From Pseudomonas sp. N40(2020) (GTDB lineage Bacteria > Pseudomonadota > Gammaproteobacteria > Pseudomonadales > Pseudomonadaceae), in the NCBI RefSeq assembly GCF_014472415.1, contig NZ_JACSZV010000005.1, positions 124,001 to 188,000 on the forward strand: 64,000 nucleotides of DNA, given 5' to 3'. Under the pieces are notes generated by a model that had not been told where the DNA came from, did not search any database, and saw nothing but the letters and a program-made list of their open reading frames with translations. Of the stretch, positions 45,218 to 54,631 are shown piece by piece (within the stretch, counting starts at the first letter, position 1; each line of letters starts with the position of its first letter). Made by a program: the position numbers and the translations under genes.

Positions 45218-46309
45218 ATGCACACCCCTCGATTACTGATCACCCTCGCCGCAATGCTCGTACTGGCCGGTTGCGCCAGCCAGCGCAGCGGCGAACCCGC
45301 CCCACGCCCACCGGCTGAAGTGAAGGCCGAGATCGTGCGCCTGATGCCCGCCAAAACCGCCGATCGCCAAGGCTGGGCCACCGATATCTACGCCGCGTTC
45401 GCTGCACAAGGCATCAGCCCGACCACACAAAACCTGTGCTCGGTATTGGCCGTTGCCGAACAGGAATCCACCTTTCAGGCCGACCCCACCGTGCCCGGTC
45501 TGGGCAAAATCGCTCGCGATGAAATCGACCGCCGCGCCGCCAAAGTCCATATCCCCAGCCTGTTGGTCAGCGGCGCCCTGCAAGTGCGTTCGACCAACGG
45601 CAAGAGCTACAGCGAACGCCTGAGCAGCGCGCGCAGCGAAAAGGAGTTGAGTGCGATTTTTGATGACTTCATCGGCAGGGTGCCGATGGGTCGCACACTG
45701 TTCGGCGGCTTCAATCCGGTGCATACCGGCGGACCGATGCAGGTCAGCATCGAGTTTGCCGAACAGCACGCCAAGGATTATCCGTACCCGGTCGACGGCA
45801 CCATCCGCCGCGAGGTGTTCAGCCGTCGTGGTGGGATGTATTTCGGCATCGCGCATCTGCTCGGTTACCCGGTGAGTTACCGCGAGCCGCTCTATCGTTT
45901 CGCCGACTTCAACGCCGGTTGGTACGCCAGCCGCAACGCGGCGTTCCAGAACGCGGTCAGTCGCGCGTCGGGTATCCCGTTGGCGCTGGACGGCGACTTG
46001 ATCCGCTACGACTCGATCATGCCCGGCGGCACGGAACTGGCGGTACGCACCCTCGGCAAGTCGTTGGGCATGCGCAATCCGACCATTCGCGATCAACTGG
46101 AGAAGGGCAAAACCCTGGAATTCGAAGAGACCAAACTCTATCAACGGGTATTCGAGTTGGCGGAGAAGGCCGAAGGCAAGTCATTGCCGCGTGCGGTGCT
46201 GCCAGGGATCGTGCTGCAGAGTCCGAAAATCACCCGAAAACTGACCACCGCGTGGTTCGCCAAACGCGTGGATGAGCGTTACAAACGCTGCATGGCCAAG
46301 GGTGGCTGA
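45218..46309 (+). CDS. DUF1615 outer-membrane-type lipoprotein
   Basis: The ATG at 45218 follows GGATGGAG; 363 aa. A lipoprotein signal ends at the lipobox LAGC, with C18 as the acylated residue followed by S-Q, which favours the outer membrane. The rest matches the DUF1615 family, with LAVAEQESTF and FADFNAGWYASRNAAFQ. The first segment and an E-S pair resemble lysozyme-like transglycosylases, so a cell-wall role is conceivable but not shown. Monocistronic with its own terminator. Confidence 0.85.
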   Translation: MHTPRLLITLAAMLVLAGCASQRSGEPAPRPPAEVKAEIVRLMPAKTADRQGWATDIYAAFAAQGISPTTQNLCSVLAVAEQESTFQADPTVPGLGKIARDEIDRRAAKVHIPSLLVSGALQVRSTNGKSYSERLSSARSEKELSAIFDDFIGRVPMGRTLFGGFNPVHTGGPMQVSIEFAEQHAKDYPYPVDGTIRREVFSRRGGMYFGIAHLLGYPVSYREPLYRFADFNAGWYASRNAAFQNAVSRASGIPLALDGDLIRYDSIMPGGTELAVRTLGKSLGMRNPTIRDQLEKGKTLEFEETKLYQRVFELAEKAEGKSLPRAVLPGIVLQSPKITRKLTTAWFAKRVDERYKRCMAKGG

Positions 46310-46322
46310 TTGTTGCAGGCAT

Positions 46323-46353
46323 AAAAAACCCGGCTGAGGGGAGCCGGGTTTTT
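46323..46353 (+). terminator. Terminator after the DUF1615 gene
   Basis: ACCCGGCT (46328-46335) pairs with AGCCGGGT (46342-46349) around GAGGGG, with A- and T-runs on both sides. It probably serves both this gene and the convergent repeat-protein gene. Confidence 0.85.
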
Positions 46354-46380
46354 CTGGGTTGTTGCGATGACGCCATTCAT

Positions 46381-46665
46381 TCAAGCGTTGCGCAGTTCGT
46401 TCAGACGATCCGCACCACCTTCAGCAACACGGCGTTCGATCAGACGATCTGCACCACCTTCAGCAACGCGGCGTTCGATCAGACGATCTGCACCACCTTC
46501 AGCAACGCGGCGTTCGATCAGACGATCCGCACCACCTTCAGCCAGACGGCTTTCGATCAATTTGTCGGAGCCACCTTCAGCGATCATCGTGTGTGCTGGA
46601 GTAGCGGCAAAAGCGTTAACTGCGAAAACCGAGAATGCGATGCTGAGAAGAGTTTGGCGTTTCAT
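46381..46665 (-). CDS. Small secreted protein made of 13-residue tandem repeats
   Basis: The 94-aa precursor has a signal peptide (about 1-21, ending NAFA-AT) followed by TPAHTMIAEGGSDKLIES and then consecutive copies of a 13-residue unit of the type VAEGGADRLIERR. Five units can be counted, with the first and last divergent. The start has GGAG 9 nt upstream. The repeats are encoded by nearly identical 39-bp DNA units. I recall similar Pseudomonas proteins carrying the name phage infection protein, without known evidence. The Gly-Gly-Ala-Asp pattern is reminiscent of calcium-binding turns but shorter than RTX nonapeptides. Function unknown. Confidence 0.8.
   Translation of the reverse strand: MKRQTLLSIAFSVFAVNAFAATPAHTMIAEGGSDKLIESRLAEGGADRLIERRVAEGGADRLIERRVAEGGADRLIERRVAEGGADRLNELRNA
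46412..46540 (-). repeat. 39-bp tandem repeat inside the small secreted protein gene
   Basis: About three nearly identical 39-bp units, plus diverged flanks, each containing GACGATCTGCACCACCTTCA. They encode the 13-residue repeats and keep the frame, so copy number can change without breaking the protein. Confidence 0.85.
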
Positions 46666-46797
46666 GATGGTGTGCTCCGGGGTGTTATTGGTTGGTATGG
46701 AGCAGATGTTACGCCGGAGATTTTTTATGAGAACTTCATTGCTGTGATTGTGAACATCGACGCCGCTGATGATTGACAGAGCCCGCAGCTTAGAGCC

Positions 46798-47493
46798 TCA
46801 CAGCACCTTCACCGCGCGCCCGATGGCCTGAATCGGCCCGGTCGGTTTGCCGATCGGCGAGCCGTTGGCGCCTTCCAGCGTCAGCTCGAACAGCTGATTG
46901 GGTTGCAGTGGCGGCAACTTATCCAATTCAACCTTCAGCGCCTGCCCGGGCTTGACCAGCCCCAGCGACACAGGCCCTTGCCAGCCATCGGCCTTAGTCC
47001 AGAATTCCAGCGCCTTGTCCGCCGGCACCTCGACTACGCCCAGCGGTATCAATTGAATCTCATGTGAGTTGCTGGCCTGAATCACCCAGCCCGGGGCCTT
47101 GTCCTGCGGCGCGACCAGCACCACCAGATAACTCGGCTTCGGCGTGGTCTGGGTCAGCAGGATTGAACCCAATATCAACGTTGCGGCTAACCCGGCAGCA
47201 CTCAAACCGCGCCACAGCGGCAGCAGATTCCACCAGGAGGTTTGCGCCGGGCTGGATACTTTTTGCGTAAGTCGTTCGACACTGCGCTCAATTCGCGGCC
47301 ACAACAGGGGGGATGGCTGTTGCGGCTCGGCGAGGTCGGTGAGGTCCAGCAGGCGTCGTTCCCAGACATCCACTGCAGCACGCAGTTCAGGATCAGTCGG
47401 CAGGCGCCGTTGAACGTCGGCGCGATCTTCAGCCGAGAGCGTGCCGAGTACATATTCGCTGGCCAGCTCATCGCGTTCCGATTCAGTGGTCAT
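46798..47493 (-). CDS. Anti-sigma factor (RskA/zinc-independent type)
   Basis: The ATG at 47493 overlaps the sigma stop by 4 nt (ATGA); 231 aa. The N-terminal cytoplasmic part begins MTTESERDELASEYVLGTLS and includes VWERRLLDLTDL, the short helical anti-sigma domain of RskA-like proteins. A single membrane helix (about 100-118) follows, then a periplasmic domain with the RskA-type fold (APGWVIQASN, VSLGLVKPGQAL). It should hold the adjacent ECF sigma factor inactive at the membrane until a signal releases it. No Cys/His zinc motif is seen. Confidence 0.88.
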   Translation of the reverse strand: MTTESERDELASEYVLGTLSAEDRADVQRRLPTDPELRAAVDVWERRLLDLTDLAEPQQPSPLLWPRIERSVERLTQKVSSPAQTSWWNLLPLWRGLSAAGLAATLILGSILLTQTTPKPSYLVVLVAPQDKAPGWVIQASNSHEIQLIPLGVVEVPADKALEFWTKADGWQGPVSLGLVKPGQALKVELDKLPPLQPNQLFELTLEGANGSPIGKPTGPIQAIGRAVKVL

Positions 47494-48026
47494 CCCATGC
47501 ACTCCCGCAAGGCGTTGAGGCTGCGTTTGATCCACGCTTTGACGGTGCCCAGCGGCGTGTCGAGGCGCGCGGAAATCTGCGCATGGCTGTAGCCGTCGAC
47601 ATACGCATGAATGATGCAGCTTCGGCGTTGAGGATCGAGTTGTTCCAGGCAGCGGTGAATGCGCGCCGAATGCGCCTGGACATCGAAGCCGTCATCGTCG
47701 TGCGTGGGCATTTCATGATCTTCGCTGAACGGTGTTTCCCGAGCCTGATTACGCAGCAGGTTCAACGCCAGGTGCCGGGTCACGGTGAACATCCAGCCAC
47801 GCGCCGAACCTCGCGTCGGATCAAACCCTGCCGCGCCGTTCCAGATCTTGATGAAGGCCTCATGGACGATGTCCTCCGCCAGTGCCGTGTCGCGTACCAG
47901 CCGTTTGGCCACGCCGAGCAGGCGCGGGCCTTCCTGCACATACAAATCGCGCAGGGCCGACCGCTCGCCGCGGGCACAGGCAGCGAGACGGGCTTCGTAA
48001 TCGAATTCAGTTTCGGGTAAGGACAT
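47490..48026 (-). CDS. ECF-type RNA polymerase sigma factor
   Basis: The ATG at 48026 is preferred over an in-frame TTG 9 nt earlier; 178 aa. Region 2 includes ALRDLYVQEGPRLLGVAKR and DIVHEAFIKIW; region 4 includes LEQLDPQRRSCIIHAYVDGYSHAQIS and TPLGTVKAWIKRS. These are the hallmarks of ECF sigma-70 family factors, most like the group paired with RskA anti-sigma factors. It is co-translated with the anti-sigma. A DUF3455 gene lies upstream and is a likely regulon member. Confidence 0.92.
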   Translation of the reverse strand: MSLPETEFDYEARLAACARGERSALRDLYVQEGPRLLGVAKRLVRDTALAEDIVHEAFIKIWNGAAGFDPTRGSARGWMFTVTRHLALNLLRNQARETPFSEDHEMPTHDDDGFDVQAHSARIHRCLEQLDPQRRSCIIHAYVDGYSHAQISARLDTPLGTVKAWIKRSLNALRECMG

Positions 48027-48072
48027 GCAGTGCAATCTAGCTCACATTCCCCAAACATCCAGGCCACACGAT

Positions 48073-48170
48073 TCCCTTGTAGGAGTGAGCCTGCTCGCGA
48101 TGGCGGTGTGTCAATGGAGCAGATATTGGCTGACACACCGCCATCGCGAGCAGGCTCACTCCTACAGGGA
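48073..48170. repeat. REPIN (GAGTGAGCCTGCTCGCGA family)
   Basis: TCCCTTGTAGGAGTGAGCCT (from 48073) and its reverse counterpart ending CTCCTACAGGGA (to 48170), with GCGGTGTGTC/GACACACCGC inside. It separates the sigma operon from the DUF3455 gene. Confidence 0.85.
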
Positions 48171-48190
48171 ATTTGTGTGGGCGCTGAAAG

Positions 48191-48712
48191 TCAGTTCGCC
48201 GCCCAGAAAATGTAATCCGCCTGGTACTTCACCACTTCCTGCTTACCCTTGTTCGCCGCCGTGCATTCACTGCTCGGCGCCACGCCGCCCTTGAGCGCGA
48301 CACGCTGGATGTAGCTCACGCCGGTCATCGCGCCTTTGCCTTCTGCAGGGTTGGCCTTGACCAGTTGATAGGGCAGGTTGCCCGGGCTCGACGGCGCTAC
48401 CGCCAGTTGCGTGCCGGTGACTTTCGAACCGTCCTTGGCCTGCCAGGTGGCCGGTGGGCCGAAGTAAGTGCCGACCTGCTTGCCACTGCGATCATTGAGC
48501 ACCGCTTTGGGGCCGACGAAGGTCCACTCGGTCTGCCCGGCCATATTGGGCTTGTCGCGGCATTCGTAGGTGATCTCGCCGACCCCGGTGGTTTCCAGCG
48601 CGATCTTGTGGCCGTCCGGGACTTTGATGGTGTCGGGGTAGCTGCTTTGGGCGAACGTTGCCGAGGAGGCTGCAAGCAAACCGGTGAAGCAAATCAGCTG
48701 TGTGGCGTTCAT
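48191..48712 (-). CDS. DUF3455 secreted protein
   Basis: The ATG at 48712 has GGAG 8-9 nt upstream; 173 aa. A signal peptide ends near ATFA-QS. The mature part has the DUF3455 features: TYECRDKPNM, a W-x-F-V-G-P strand, PPATWQAKDGSKVTG, two Cys (ECRDK and SSECTA) likely to form a disulfide, and a C-terminal YQADYIFWA. The function of the family is unknown; members often sit beside ECF sigma factor genes, as here. It is likely exported to the periplasm. Confidence 0.85.
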   Translation of the reverse strand: MNATQLICFTGLLAASSATFAQSSYPDTIKVPDGHKIALETTGVGEITYECRDKPNMAGQTEWTFVGPKAVLNDRSGKQVGTYFGPPATWQAKDGSKVTGTQLAVAPSSPGNLPYQLVKANPAEGKGAMTGVSYIQRVALKGGVAPSSECTAANKGKQEVVKYQADYIFWAAN

Positions 48713-48834
48713 CAGTGTTTTCTCCGAAAAGGGTAGATCGCTGGCAGCCAAGGAGGGCTGTTACAGGGACTACCCATGGCGGAGCCGATTGGATGCAGTG
48801 CCCGAAAAATAAATGTCAAACCCCGCAAATCCCC

Positions 48835-48922
48835 TGTAGGAGCTGCCGCAGGCTGCGATCTTTTGACTTTGATCCTTTAAAAAGCAAGATCAAAAGATCG
48901 CAGCCTGCGGCAGCTCCTACAC
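48835..48922. repeat. REPIN overlapping the 3' end of yejF
   Basis: The pair starts TGTAGGAGCTGCCGCAGGCT and ends GCGGCAGCTCCTACAC. The yejF stop codon (48917-48919) lies inside the right arm, so the repeat forms the last codons of that gene. Confidence 0.85.
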
Positions 48923-50521
48923 GAGTTCGGCGATTGGGCGGGAAACCACCAATCCCGATGCTTTCAGGAGTTCTTGCGTGTACGGATGCTGCGGCGCCGC
49001 AAAGATCGCCCGCGACGAGCCCTGTTCCACGACTTTGCCATCCTTGATCACCATCAAGTCGTGGGCCAGGGCATGCACCACCGCCAGATCATGGCTGATG
49101 AACAAATACGTCAGCCCATGCTTGATCTGCAATTGCCGCAACAACTCCACCACTTGCTTTTGCACCGTGCGATCCAGTGCCGAGGTCGGTTCATCGAGCA
49201 GAATCAGCGCCGGTTCCAGCACCAATGCGCGGGCGATGGAAATGCGCTGACGCTGGCCGCCGGAGAACTCATGGGGATATCGATGACGACTTTGCGGATC
49301 CAGCCCGACTTCTTCGAGCACCCGAATCACCGCTGCCTCGCGCTCGGTCTCGGTGCCGATGCCGTGGGTCAGCAAACCCTCGGCGATGATCTGCTGCACC
49401 GACATCCGTGGGCTGAGGCTGCCGAACGGGTCCTGAAACACCACTTGAATCTGCCGCCGCAACGGCCGCATCAAACGCTGATTAAGCAGACTCAGTTGCT
49501 TGTTGCCGAAACGGATATTGCCCTCCGATTCCACCAGCCGCAGGATTGCCTGACCCAGTGTCGACTTGCCCGAACCCGACTCCCCGACAATGCCCAATGT
49601 CTTGCCCCGTTGCAGGCTGAAGCTCACGCCATCCACCGCTTTGATGTACTCCTGCTGCCGACTGAACAAAGCCTTGGGCAACGGGAACCACACCTTCAGG
49701 TCATCGACTTCCAGCAAGTTGTGCTCGTACAAGCTCGGCACCGGCGCGCCGCTGGGCTCTGCCTCGATCAGCAAGCGGCTGTAAGGGTGCTGCGGCGCGC
49801 GAAACAATGCTTCGCAATCGGCCTGCTCGACGATCTCGCCGTGGCGCATCACGCACACCCGCTGGGCGATGCGTCTTACCAGGTTGAGGTCATGGCTGAT
49901 CAGCAGCAACGACATGCCCAGCCGCTGCTGCAATTCGATCAACAGCTCAAGAATCTTCTGCTGCACGGTCACGTCCAGCGCCGTGGTCGGCTCGTCGGCG
50001 ATCAACAGTTCCGGCTCGTTGGCCAGCGCCATGGCGATCATCACCCGTTGCCGCTGGCCGCCGGAGAGTTGATGTGGATAGGCTTTCAAGCGCTGTAAGG
50101 GTTGGCGAATGCCGACCAGTTCCAGCAGCTCCAAGGTACGCGCACGGGCGGCGCGGCCCTTCAAGCCCTTGTGAATTTCCAGCACTTCGCTGACCTGTCT
50201 TTCGACGGTGTGCAGCGGGTTCAGCGAGGTCATCGGCTCCTGGAAAATCATCGCAATCCGGTTGCCGCGCAAACCACGCATTTGCTGTTCACTGGCGTGC
50301 AGCAAGTCGACCCCGTTGTAGCGAATCGAGCCACTGCTGCTGACGGTTTTGCCGGGCAACAAACGCAAGATCGAATGCGCCGTCACCGACTTGCCCGAAC
50401 CGGATTCACCCACCAGCGCCAGGCACTCGCCGCGGCGGATATCGAGGTTCAAACCGTGCACCACTTCCTGCCCGGCGAAAGCGACACGCAGGTCGCGGAT
50501 CTCGATCAAATGGTCTTTCAT
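48917..50521 (-). CDS. yejF: Peptide ABC transporter ATPase YejF (double nucleotide-binding domain)
   Basis: The ATG at 50521 has GAGGAG 6 nt upstream; 534 aa. Two ABC domains are fused: Walker [16 protein letters not shown] and [11 protein letters not shown], signature LSGGQRQR and FSGGQRQR, Walker B LLIADEP and LILLDEP, and the oligopeptide-type C-terminal extension after each. It powers the YejB/YejE channel, which in E. coli imports oligopeptides including microcin C. It is the last gene of the yejABEF run. Its C-terminal codons and stop lie in a REPIN. Confidence 0.95.
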   Translation of the reverse strand: MKDHLIEIRDLRVAFAGQEVVHGLNLDIRRGECLALVGESGSGKSVTAHSILRLLPGKTVSSSGSIRYNGVDLLHASEQQMRGLRGNRIAMIFQEPMTSLNPLHTVERQVSEVLEIHKGLKGRAARARTLELLELVGIRQPLQRLKAYPHQLSGGQRQRVMIAMALANEPELLIADEPTTALDVTVQQKILELLIELQQRLGMSLLLISHDLNLVRRIAQRVCVMRHGEIVEQADCEALFRAPQHPYSRLLIEAEPSGAPVPSLYEHNLLEVDDLKVWFPLPKALFSRQQEYIKAVDGVSFSLQRGKTLGIVGESGSGKSTLGQAILRLVESEGNIRFGNKQLSLLNQRLMRPLRRQIQVVFQDPFGSLSPRMSVQQIIAEGLLTHGIGTETEREAAVIRVLEEVGLDPQSRHRYPHEFSGGQRQRISIARALVLEPALILLDEPTSALDRTVQKQVVELLRQLQIKHGLTYLFISHDLAVVHALAHDLMVIKDGKVVEQGSSRAIFAAPQHPYTQELLKASGLVVSRPIAELV

Positions 50522-50522
50522 G

Positions 50523-51545
50523 TCAGCTCCTCGGATCAAAGGCATCACGGCAGGCTTCACCGATGAAAACCAACAACGACAGAATCAGCGCCAAGGCAAA
50601 AAACGCCGTTAGCCCCAGCCACGGCGCTTGCAGATTGCGCTTGGCCTGGCCGATCAACTCGCCCAGCGACGCGGTGCCGGCCGGCATGCCGAAACCGAGA
50701 AAGTCCAGCGCGGTGAGGGTGGCGATGGCGCCGGTCAGAATGAACGGCAGGTAGGTGAGGGTGGAGGTCATTGCGTTGGGCAGGATGTGCCGGCGCATCA
50801 GCTCGCTGTCGGTCAGGCCCAAGGCCCGCGCGGCTTTGACGTATTCCAGATTGCGCCCACGCAAGAACTCGGCACGCACCACGTCGACCAGCGCCAGCCA
50901 CGAAAACAACGCCATGATCCCCAGCAACCACCAGAAACTCGGCGAGACGAAACCGGACAAAATGATCAGCAGATACAGCACCGGCAACCCCGACCAGATC
51001 TCCAGCACCCGTTGCCCGAGCAGATCAACCCAACCGCCGTAATAGCCCTGCAACGCCCCGGCAACGATGCCGATTAGCGCACTGATGCCGGTGAGGATCA
51101 GCGCAAACAGAATCGAAATCCGCGTGCCGAATATCACTCGCGCCAAGACGTCCCGCGCCTGATCGTCGGTGCCCAGCCAATTGCTGGAGGAGGGTGGACT
51201 CGGCGCCGGTTCGGCGAGGTCGTAATTGACCGTGTCGTAACTGAACGGGATCGGCGGGAACAGCATCCAGCCGCCCTGATCCTCGATCAGCTTGTGCACA
51301 TAGTTGCTGGCGTAATCCGGTTGGAACGGCAGTTCACCGCCGAAATCGGTTTCCAGGTAATCGCTGAGGATCGGGAAATACAAGGCGTTGTGGTAGCGGA
51401 TCACCAGCGGCTTGTCATTGGCGATCAACTCACCGCCGAGGCAAATCAGGCACAGGCCGATAAACAGCCACAGCGACCAGCGCCCGCGCCGGTTGGCTTT
51501 GAACTGAGCGACACGGCGCTGACCCAGAGGAGAAAGTGTGAACAT
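50523..51545 (-). CDS. yejE: Peptide ABC transporter permease YejE
   Basis: The 340-aa inner-membrane permease has an N-terminal membrane anchor (about 24-42), a periplasmic segment with FDFGGELPFQPDY-like residues and FPPIPFSYDTVNYD typical of YejE, and then five helices. The cytoplasmic loop carries a DppC-type coupling motif near EYVKAARALGLTDSELMRRH. It sits 1 nt from yejF and overlaps yejB by 1 nt, so expression is coupled. Confidence 0.94.
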   Translation of the reverse strand: MFTLSPLGQRRVAQFKANRRGRWSLWLFIGLCLICLGGELIANDKPLVIRYHNALYFPILSDYLETDFGGELPFQPDYASNYVHKLIEDQGGWMLFPPIPFSYDTVNYDLAEPAPSPPSSSNWLGTDDQARDVLARVIFGTRISILFALILTGISALIGIVAGALQGYYGGWVDLLGQRVLEIWSGLPVLYLLIILSGFVSPSFWWLLGIMALFSWLALVDVVRAEFLRGRNLEYVKAARALGLTDSELMRRHILPNAMTSTLTYLPFILTGAIATLTALDFLGFGMPAGTASLGELIGQAKRNLQAPWLGLTAFFALALILSLLVFIGEACRDAFDPRS

Positions 51546-52609
51546 CAGGCAGTCCTCGCCGAGAAGTCGATGCGCGGGTCGAGCAGGGTGTAGCAGAGGT
51601 CGCCGATCAGCTTGATCAGCAGGCCGAACAGGGTGAACAGAAACAGCGCGCCGAACACCACCGGGTAGTCGCGCGACACTGCCGCTTCGTAGCTCATGCG
51701 GCCGAGGCCGTCGAGGTTGAAGATGGTTTCGATCAACAGGGAACCGGCGAAAAACACCTCGATCAGCGCCGACGGCACACCGGCTACCACCAGCAGCATG
51801 GCGTTGCGAAACACATGGCCGTAGAGCACGCGGCGCTCAGTCAACCCTTTGGCCCGCGCGGTGATCACGTACTGACGGCTGATCTCGTTGAGGAAGCTGT
51901 TTTTGGTCAGGATGGTCAGCGTGGCAAAGCCGCCGATCACCAGCGCTGTCACCGGCAGCACCAAATGCCAGAGGTAGTCGCCGACCTTGCCCAAGGTGCT
52001 GAGGCTGTCGAAGTTGTCCGAGACCAGGCCCTGCACCGGAAACCAGTTGACGTAACTGCCGCCGGCGAACACCACGATCAGCAGGATTGCAAAGAGAAAC
52101 GCCGGCATCGCATAACCAACGATGATCGCCGTGCTGCTCCAGACGTCGAAGGCGCTGCCGTTCTTGATGGCCTTGCGAATGCCCAGCGGAATGGAAATCA
52201 GGTAAGTGATCAGCGTCGCCCACAGCCCCAGCGACAACGACACCGGCAACTTCTGCGCGATCAAGTCAGTGACCTTGGCGCCGCGAAAGAAACTGCTGCC
52301 CAGATCCAGCTGCGCGTAGTTTTTCAGCATCAGCCACAGGCGTTCATGCAGGGGTTTGTCGAAACCGTAGTGGTGTTTGATTTCCTCGATCAGCGCTGGG
52401 TCGAGGCCACGGCTGCTGCGCCCGGCGCCACCAATCGCGGCGACCTCGCCACCGCCGCCCATGCTGTGCCCGCCGAAGCCCTGCAGGCGGGCGATGGCTT
52501 GTTCCACCGGGCCACCCGGCGCGGCCTGCACGATAAGGAAATTGACCACCAGAATGCACAGCAGCGTGGGGATGATCAGCAGCAAGCGTCGACTCAGATA
52601 ACGCAGCAT
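51545..52609 (-). CDS. yejB: Peptide ABC transporter permease YejB
   Basis: The 354-aa permease has an N-terminal helix ([20 protein letters not shown]) with the DppB-like QAAPGGP segment, a periplasmic loop with a Gly/Ser-rich stretch (about 45-65), then five helices and the coupling loop [24 protein letters not shown]. It pairs with YejE in the membrane. It lies 1 nt past the yejA stop. Confidence 0.94.
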   Translation of the reverse strand: MLRYLSRRLLLIIPTLLCILVVNFLIVQAAPGGPVEQAIARLQGFGGHSMGGGGEVAAIGGAGRSSRGLDPALIEEIKHHYGFDKPLHERLWLMLKNYAQLDLGSSFFRGAKVTDLIAQKLPVSLSLGLWATLITYLISIPLGIRKAIKNGSAFDVWSSTAIIVGYAMPAFLFAILLIVVFAGGSYVNWFPVQGLVSDNFDSLSTLGKVGDYLWHLVLPVTALVIGGFATLTILTKNSFLNEISRQYVITARAKGLTERRVLYGHVFRNAMLLVVAGVPSALIEVFFAGSLLIETIFNLDGLGRMSYEAAVSRDYPVVFGALFLFTLFGLLIKLIGDLCYTLLDPRIDFSARTA

Positions 52610-52610
52610 G

Positions 52611-54476
52611 TCACTGGCCCCCCGCGAGCTGGGCGTTCATCTGTTGCGTGGTCAACGGCTTGGCCGAAACCTCCCACCAGGTTTCCAGACCTTCGTTGTA
52701 CAGTGGCTGCTGCGCCGGCATGCCGAAACGGTTCTGGTACACCGTCGGCGTGCCTTTGGAGTAGTAGTTGGGAATCATGTAGTAACCCCATTGCAGCACC
52801 CGATCGAGGGCGCGGGCGTAATGCACCATGGCGTCGCGGGTATTGGCCTGGACGAGGCCGTCGATCAGTTGATCCACAGCCGGGTTGGCCAACACCATCG
52901 AATTGGAACTGCCGACTTGCGTGGCACTTTGCGAGGCGTAAAGGCTGTAAAGCTCGCGGCCGGGGGAGACGATCGGATCGCCACTGCGCGGGAAACTGGT
53001 GACGATCATGTCGTAGTCCCGGGCGTTGAGCCGGTTGACGTATTGCGCCGAGTCGATGCGGCGCAAATTGAGGGTGATGCCGATCTGCGCGAGGGTGCGT
53101 TTGAACGGCAGCAGCATGCGGTCGAAACCGCCCTGACCGTCGAGAAAGGTGAACTCCAACGGTTCGCCGGCCGCGTTGACCAGCCGATTGTTTTTCGCCG
53201 TCCACCCTGCCTCGGCCAGCAGCTTCAACGCTTGCAGTTGCTTGTCGCGGATGTAGCCGCTGCCATCGGTTTTGGGTGCCTGATAAACCGTGGTGAACAC
53301 TTCATCGGGGATCTGCCCGCGCAGCGGTTCGAGGATCTTCAATTCCTCGGCGTCTGGCAGGGCGGTTGCGGCCATTTCACTCTTCGGCCAGAAGCTGTTC
53401 TGCCGCACGTAGAAGCCGCGCATCATCTGTTTGTTGGTCCACTCGAAATCCCACAACAGGCTGATCGCCTGACGCACGCGACGATCCTGGAAGATCGGGT
53501 TCTGCAGGTTGAACACGAAGCCCTGAGCGGCGGTGGGTTTTTCCGGTGCGAGGATCGACTGCTGCAAGCGTCCGTCGCGCAGTGCCGGGCTGTCGTAGCC
53601 GACGACGTATCCGGAAGAAGAAAATTCGCGGTTGTAGTCGAATGCGCCGGCTTGCAATAGCTGGCGAGCGACGTCGGTGTCGCCATAGAAATTGATCGTC
53701 AGGTTGTCGAAGTTGTACATGCCGCGGCTGACCGGCAGGTCTTTGCCCCACCAGTCCGGATCACGCTCGAAACTGATGCTGCGCCCGGCATCGACCTTGC
53801 TCACGCGGTAAGGGCCGCTGCCCAGCGGCGGCTCGAAACCGCCACCGTTGGCGAAGTCGCGTGTCTTCCACCAGTGCTCTGGCACCACGCGCATCGTCGC
53901 CAGATCCAGCGCCAAGGTGCGGTTGAGGTTGTTCTTGAAGGTGAAGCGAATCTGTTGCGGACTCTCGATCAACGCGTCCTGCACGTCGGCGTATTGCTGG
54001 CGATAGCTCAGGCTGCCCTTGGTCATCAGCAGGTTGAAGGTGTAGCGCACGTCTTCGGCAGTGATCGGCGTGCCGTCGGCGAAGCGGGCCTTGGGGTTGA
54101 GGGTGAAACGCACCCAGAGGCCTTCGGGATCGCGCTCCATCTGCTGGGCGACCAGGCCGTAGACGGTGTAGGGCTCATCCAGCGAACGGAACGCCAGCGG
54201 CGAATACACCCAGTCATTGACCTGCACCACGGAAATACCCTGATCGGCATAGGGCGCGATGTAGTTGTACTGACCGATCTCCATCGACGCACGGCTGAGC
54301 GAACCGCCCTTGGGCGCCTTGGGATCGACGAAATCGAAATGCTGGAAACCCGCCGGGTATTTCGGCGCCTCGCCGTACACCGTCATTGCGTAAGTGCCGA
54401 CGGCCAGCGCATGGGCGGCATTGCACAGCAGTGCACTGCCAAAAAGCAGCGCAGCCATGTTGCGCATGAATTTCAT
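52611..54476 (-). CDS. yejA: Extracellular solute-binding protein YejA (peptide)
   Basis: The start at 54476 has AGGAG 7 nt upstream; 621 aa. A signal peptide (about 1-25, ending AHALA-VG) precedes an SBP_bac_5 domain with [37 protein letters not shown] and [11 protein letters not shown]. It binds oligopeptides in the periplasm and delivers them to YejBEF. It lies downstream of the TonB-dependent receptor after a REPIN, on the same strand, linking outer- and inner-membrane uptake. Confidence 0.95.
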   Translation of the reverse strand: MKFMRNMAALLFGSALLCNAAHALAVGTYAMTVYGEAPKYPAGFQHFDFVDPKAPKGGSLSRASMEIGQYNYIAPYADQGISVVQVNDWVYSPLAFRSLDEPYTVYGLVAQQMERDPEGLWVRFTLNPKARFADGTPITAEDVRYTFNLLMTKGSLSYRQQYADVQDALIESPQQIRFTFKNNLNRTLALDLATMRVVPEHWWKTRDFANGGGFEPPLGSGPYRVSKVDAGRSISFERDPDWWGKDLPVSRGMYNFDNLTINFYGDTDVARQLLQAGAFDYNREFSSSGYVVGYDSPALRDGRLQQSILAPEKPTAAQGFVFNLQNPIFQDRRVRQAISLLWDFEWTNKQMMRGFYVRQNSFWPKSEMAATALPDAEELKILEPLRGQIPDEVFTTVYQAPKTDGSGYIRDKQLQALKLLAEAGWTAKNNRLVNAAGEPLEFTFLDGQGGFDRMLLPFKRTLAQIGITLNLRRIDSAQYVNRLNARDYDMIVTSFPRSGDPIVSPGRELYSLYASQSATQVGSSNSMVLANPAVDQLIDGLVQANTRDAMVHYARALDRVLQWGYYMIPNYYSKGTPTVYQNRFGMPAQQPLYNEGLETWWEVSAKPLTTQQMNAQLAGGQ

Positions 54477-54520
54477 GAAATCACTCCTGAATCCCTGGGA
54501 AGGCGAAGGTCACGTACTTA

Positions 54521-54613
54521 CCTGTGGGAGCTGGCTTGCCAGCGATAGCGGTGTGTCAGTCAACATTTACGTCACTGACTTGCCGCCATCGCTGGCAAGC
54601 CGGCTCCCACAGG
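54521..54613. repeat. REPIN (GGGAGCTGGCTTGCCAGCGA family)
   Basis: CCTGTGGGAGCTGGCTTGCC (from 54521) and its near reverse complement ending at 54613. It lies in the 155-nt gap between receptor and yejA and could uncouple their mRNA levels. Confidence 0.85.
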
Positions 54614-54631
54614 GTTTTACGGTGCTCTCAG

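Noticed and set aside
46412..46540. Regular repeats resembling a CRISPR array
   Set aside because: The units are contiguous without spacers, are in a coding frame and no cas gene is near.
46367..46747. Open frame opposite the repeat protein
   Set aside because: It only reflects the 39-bp repeats; the minus-strand frame has a signal peptide and a ribosome site.
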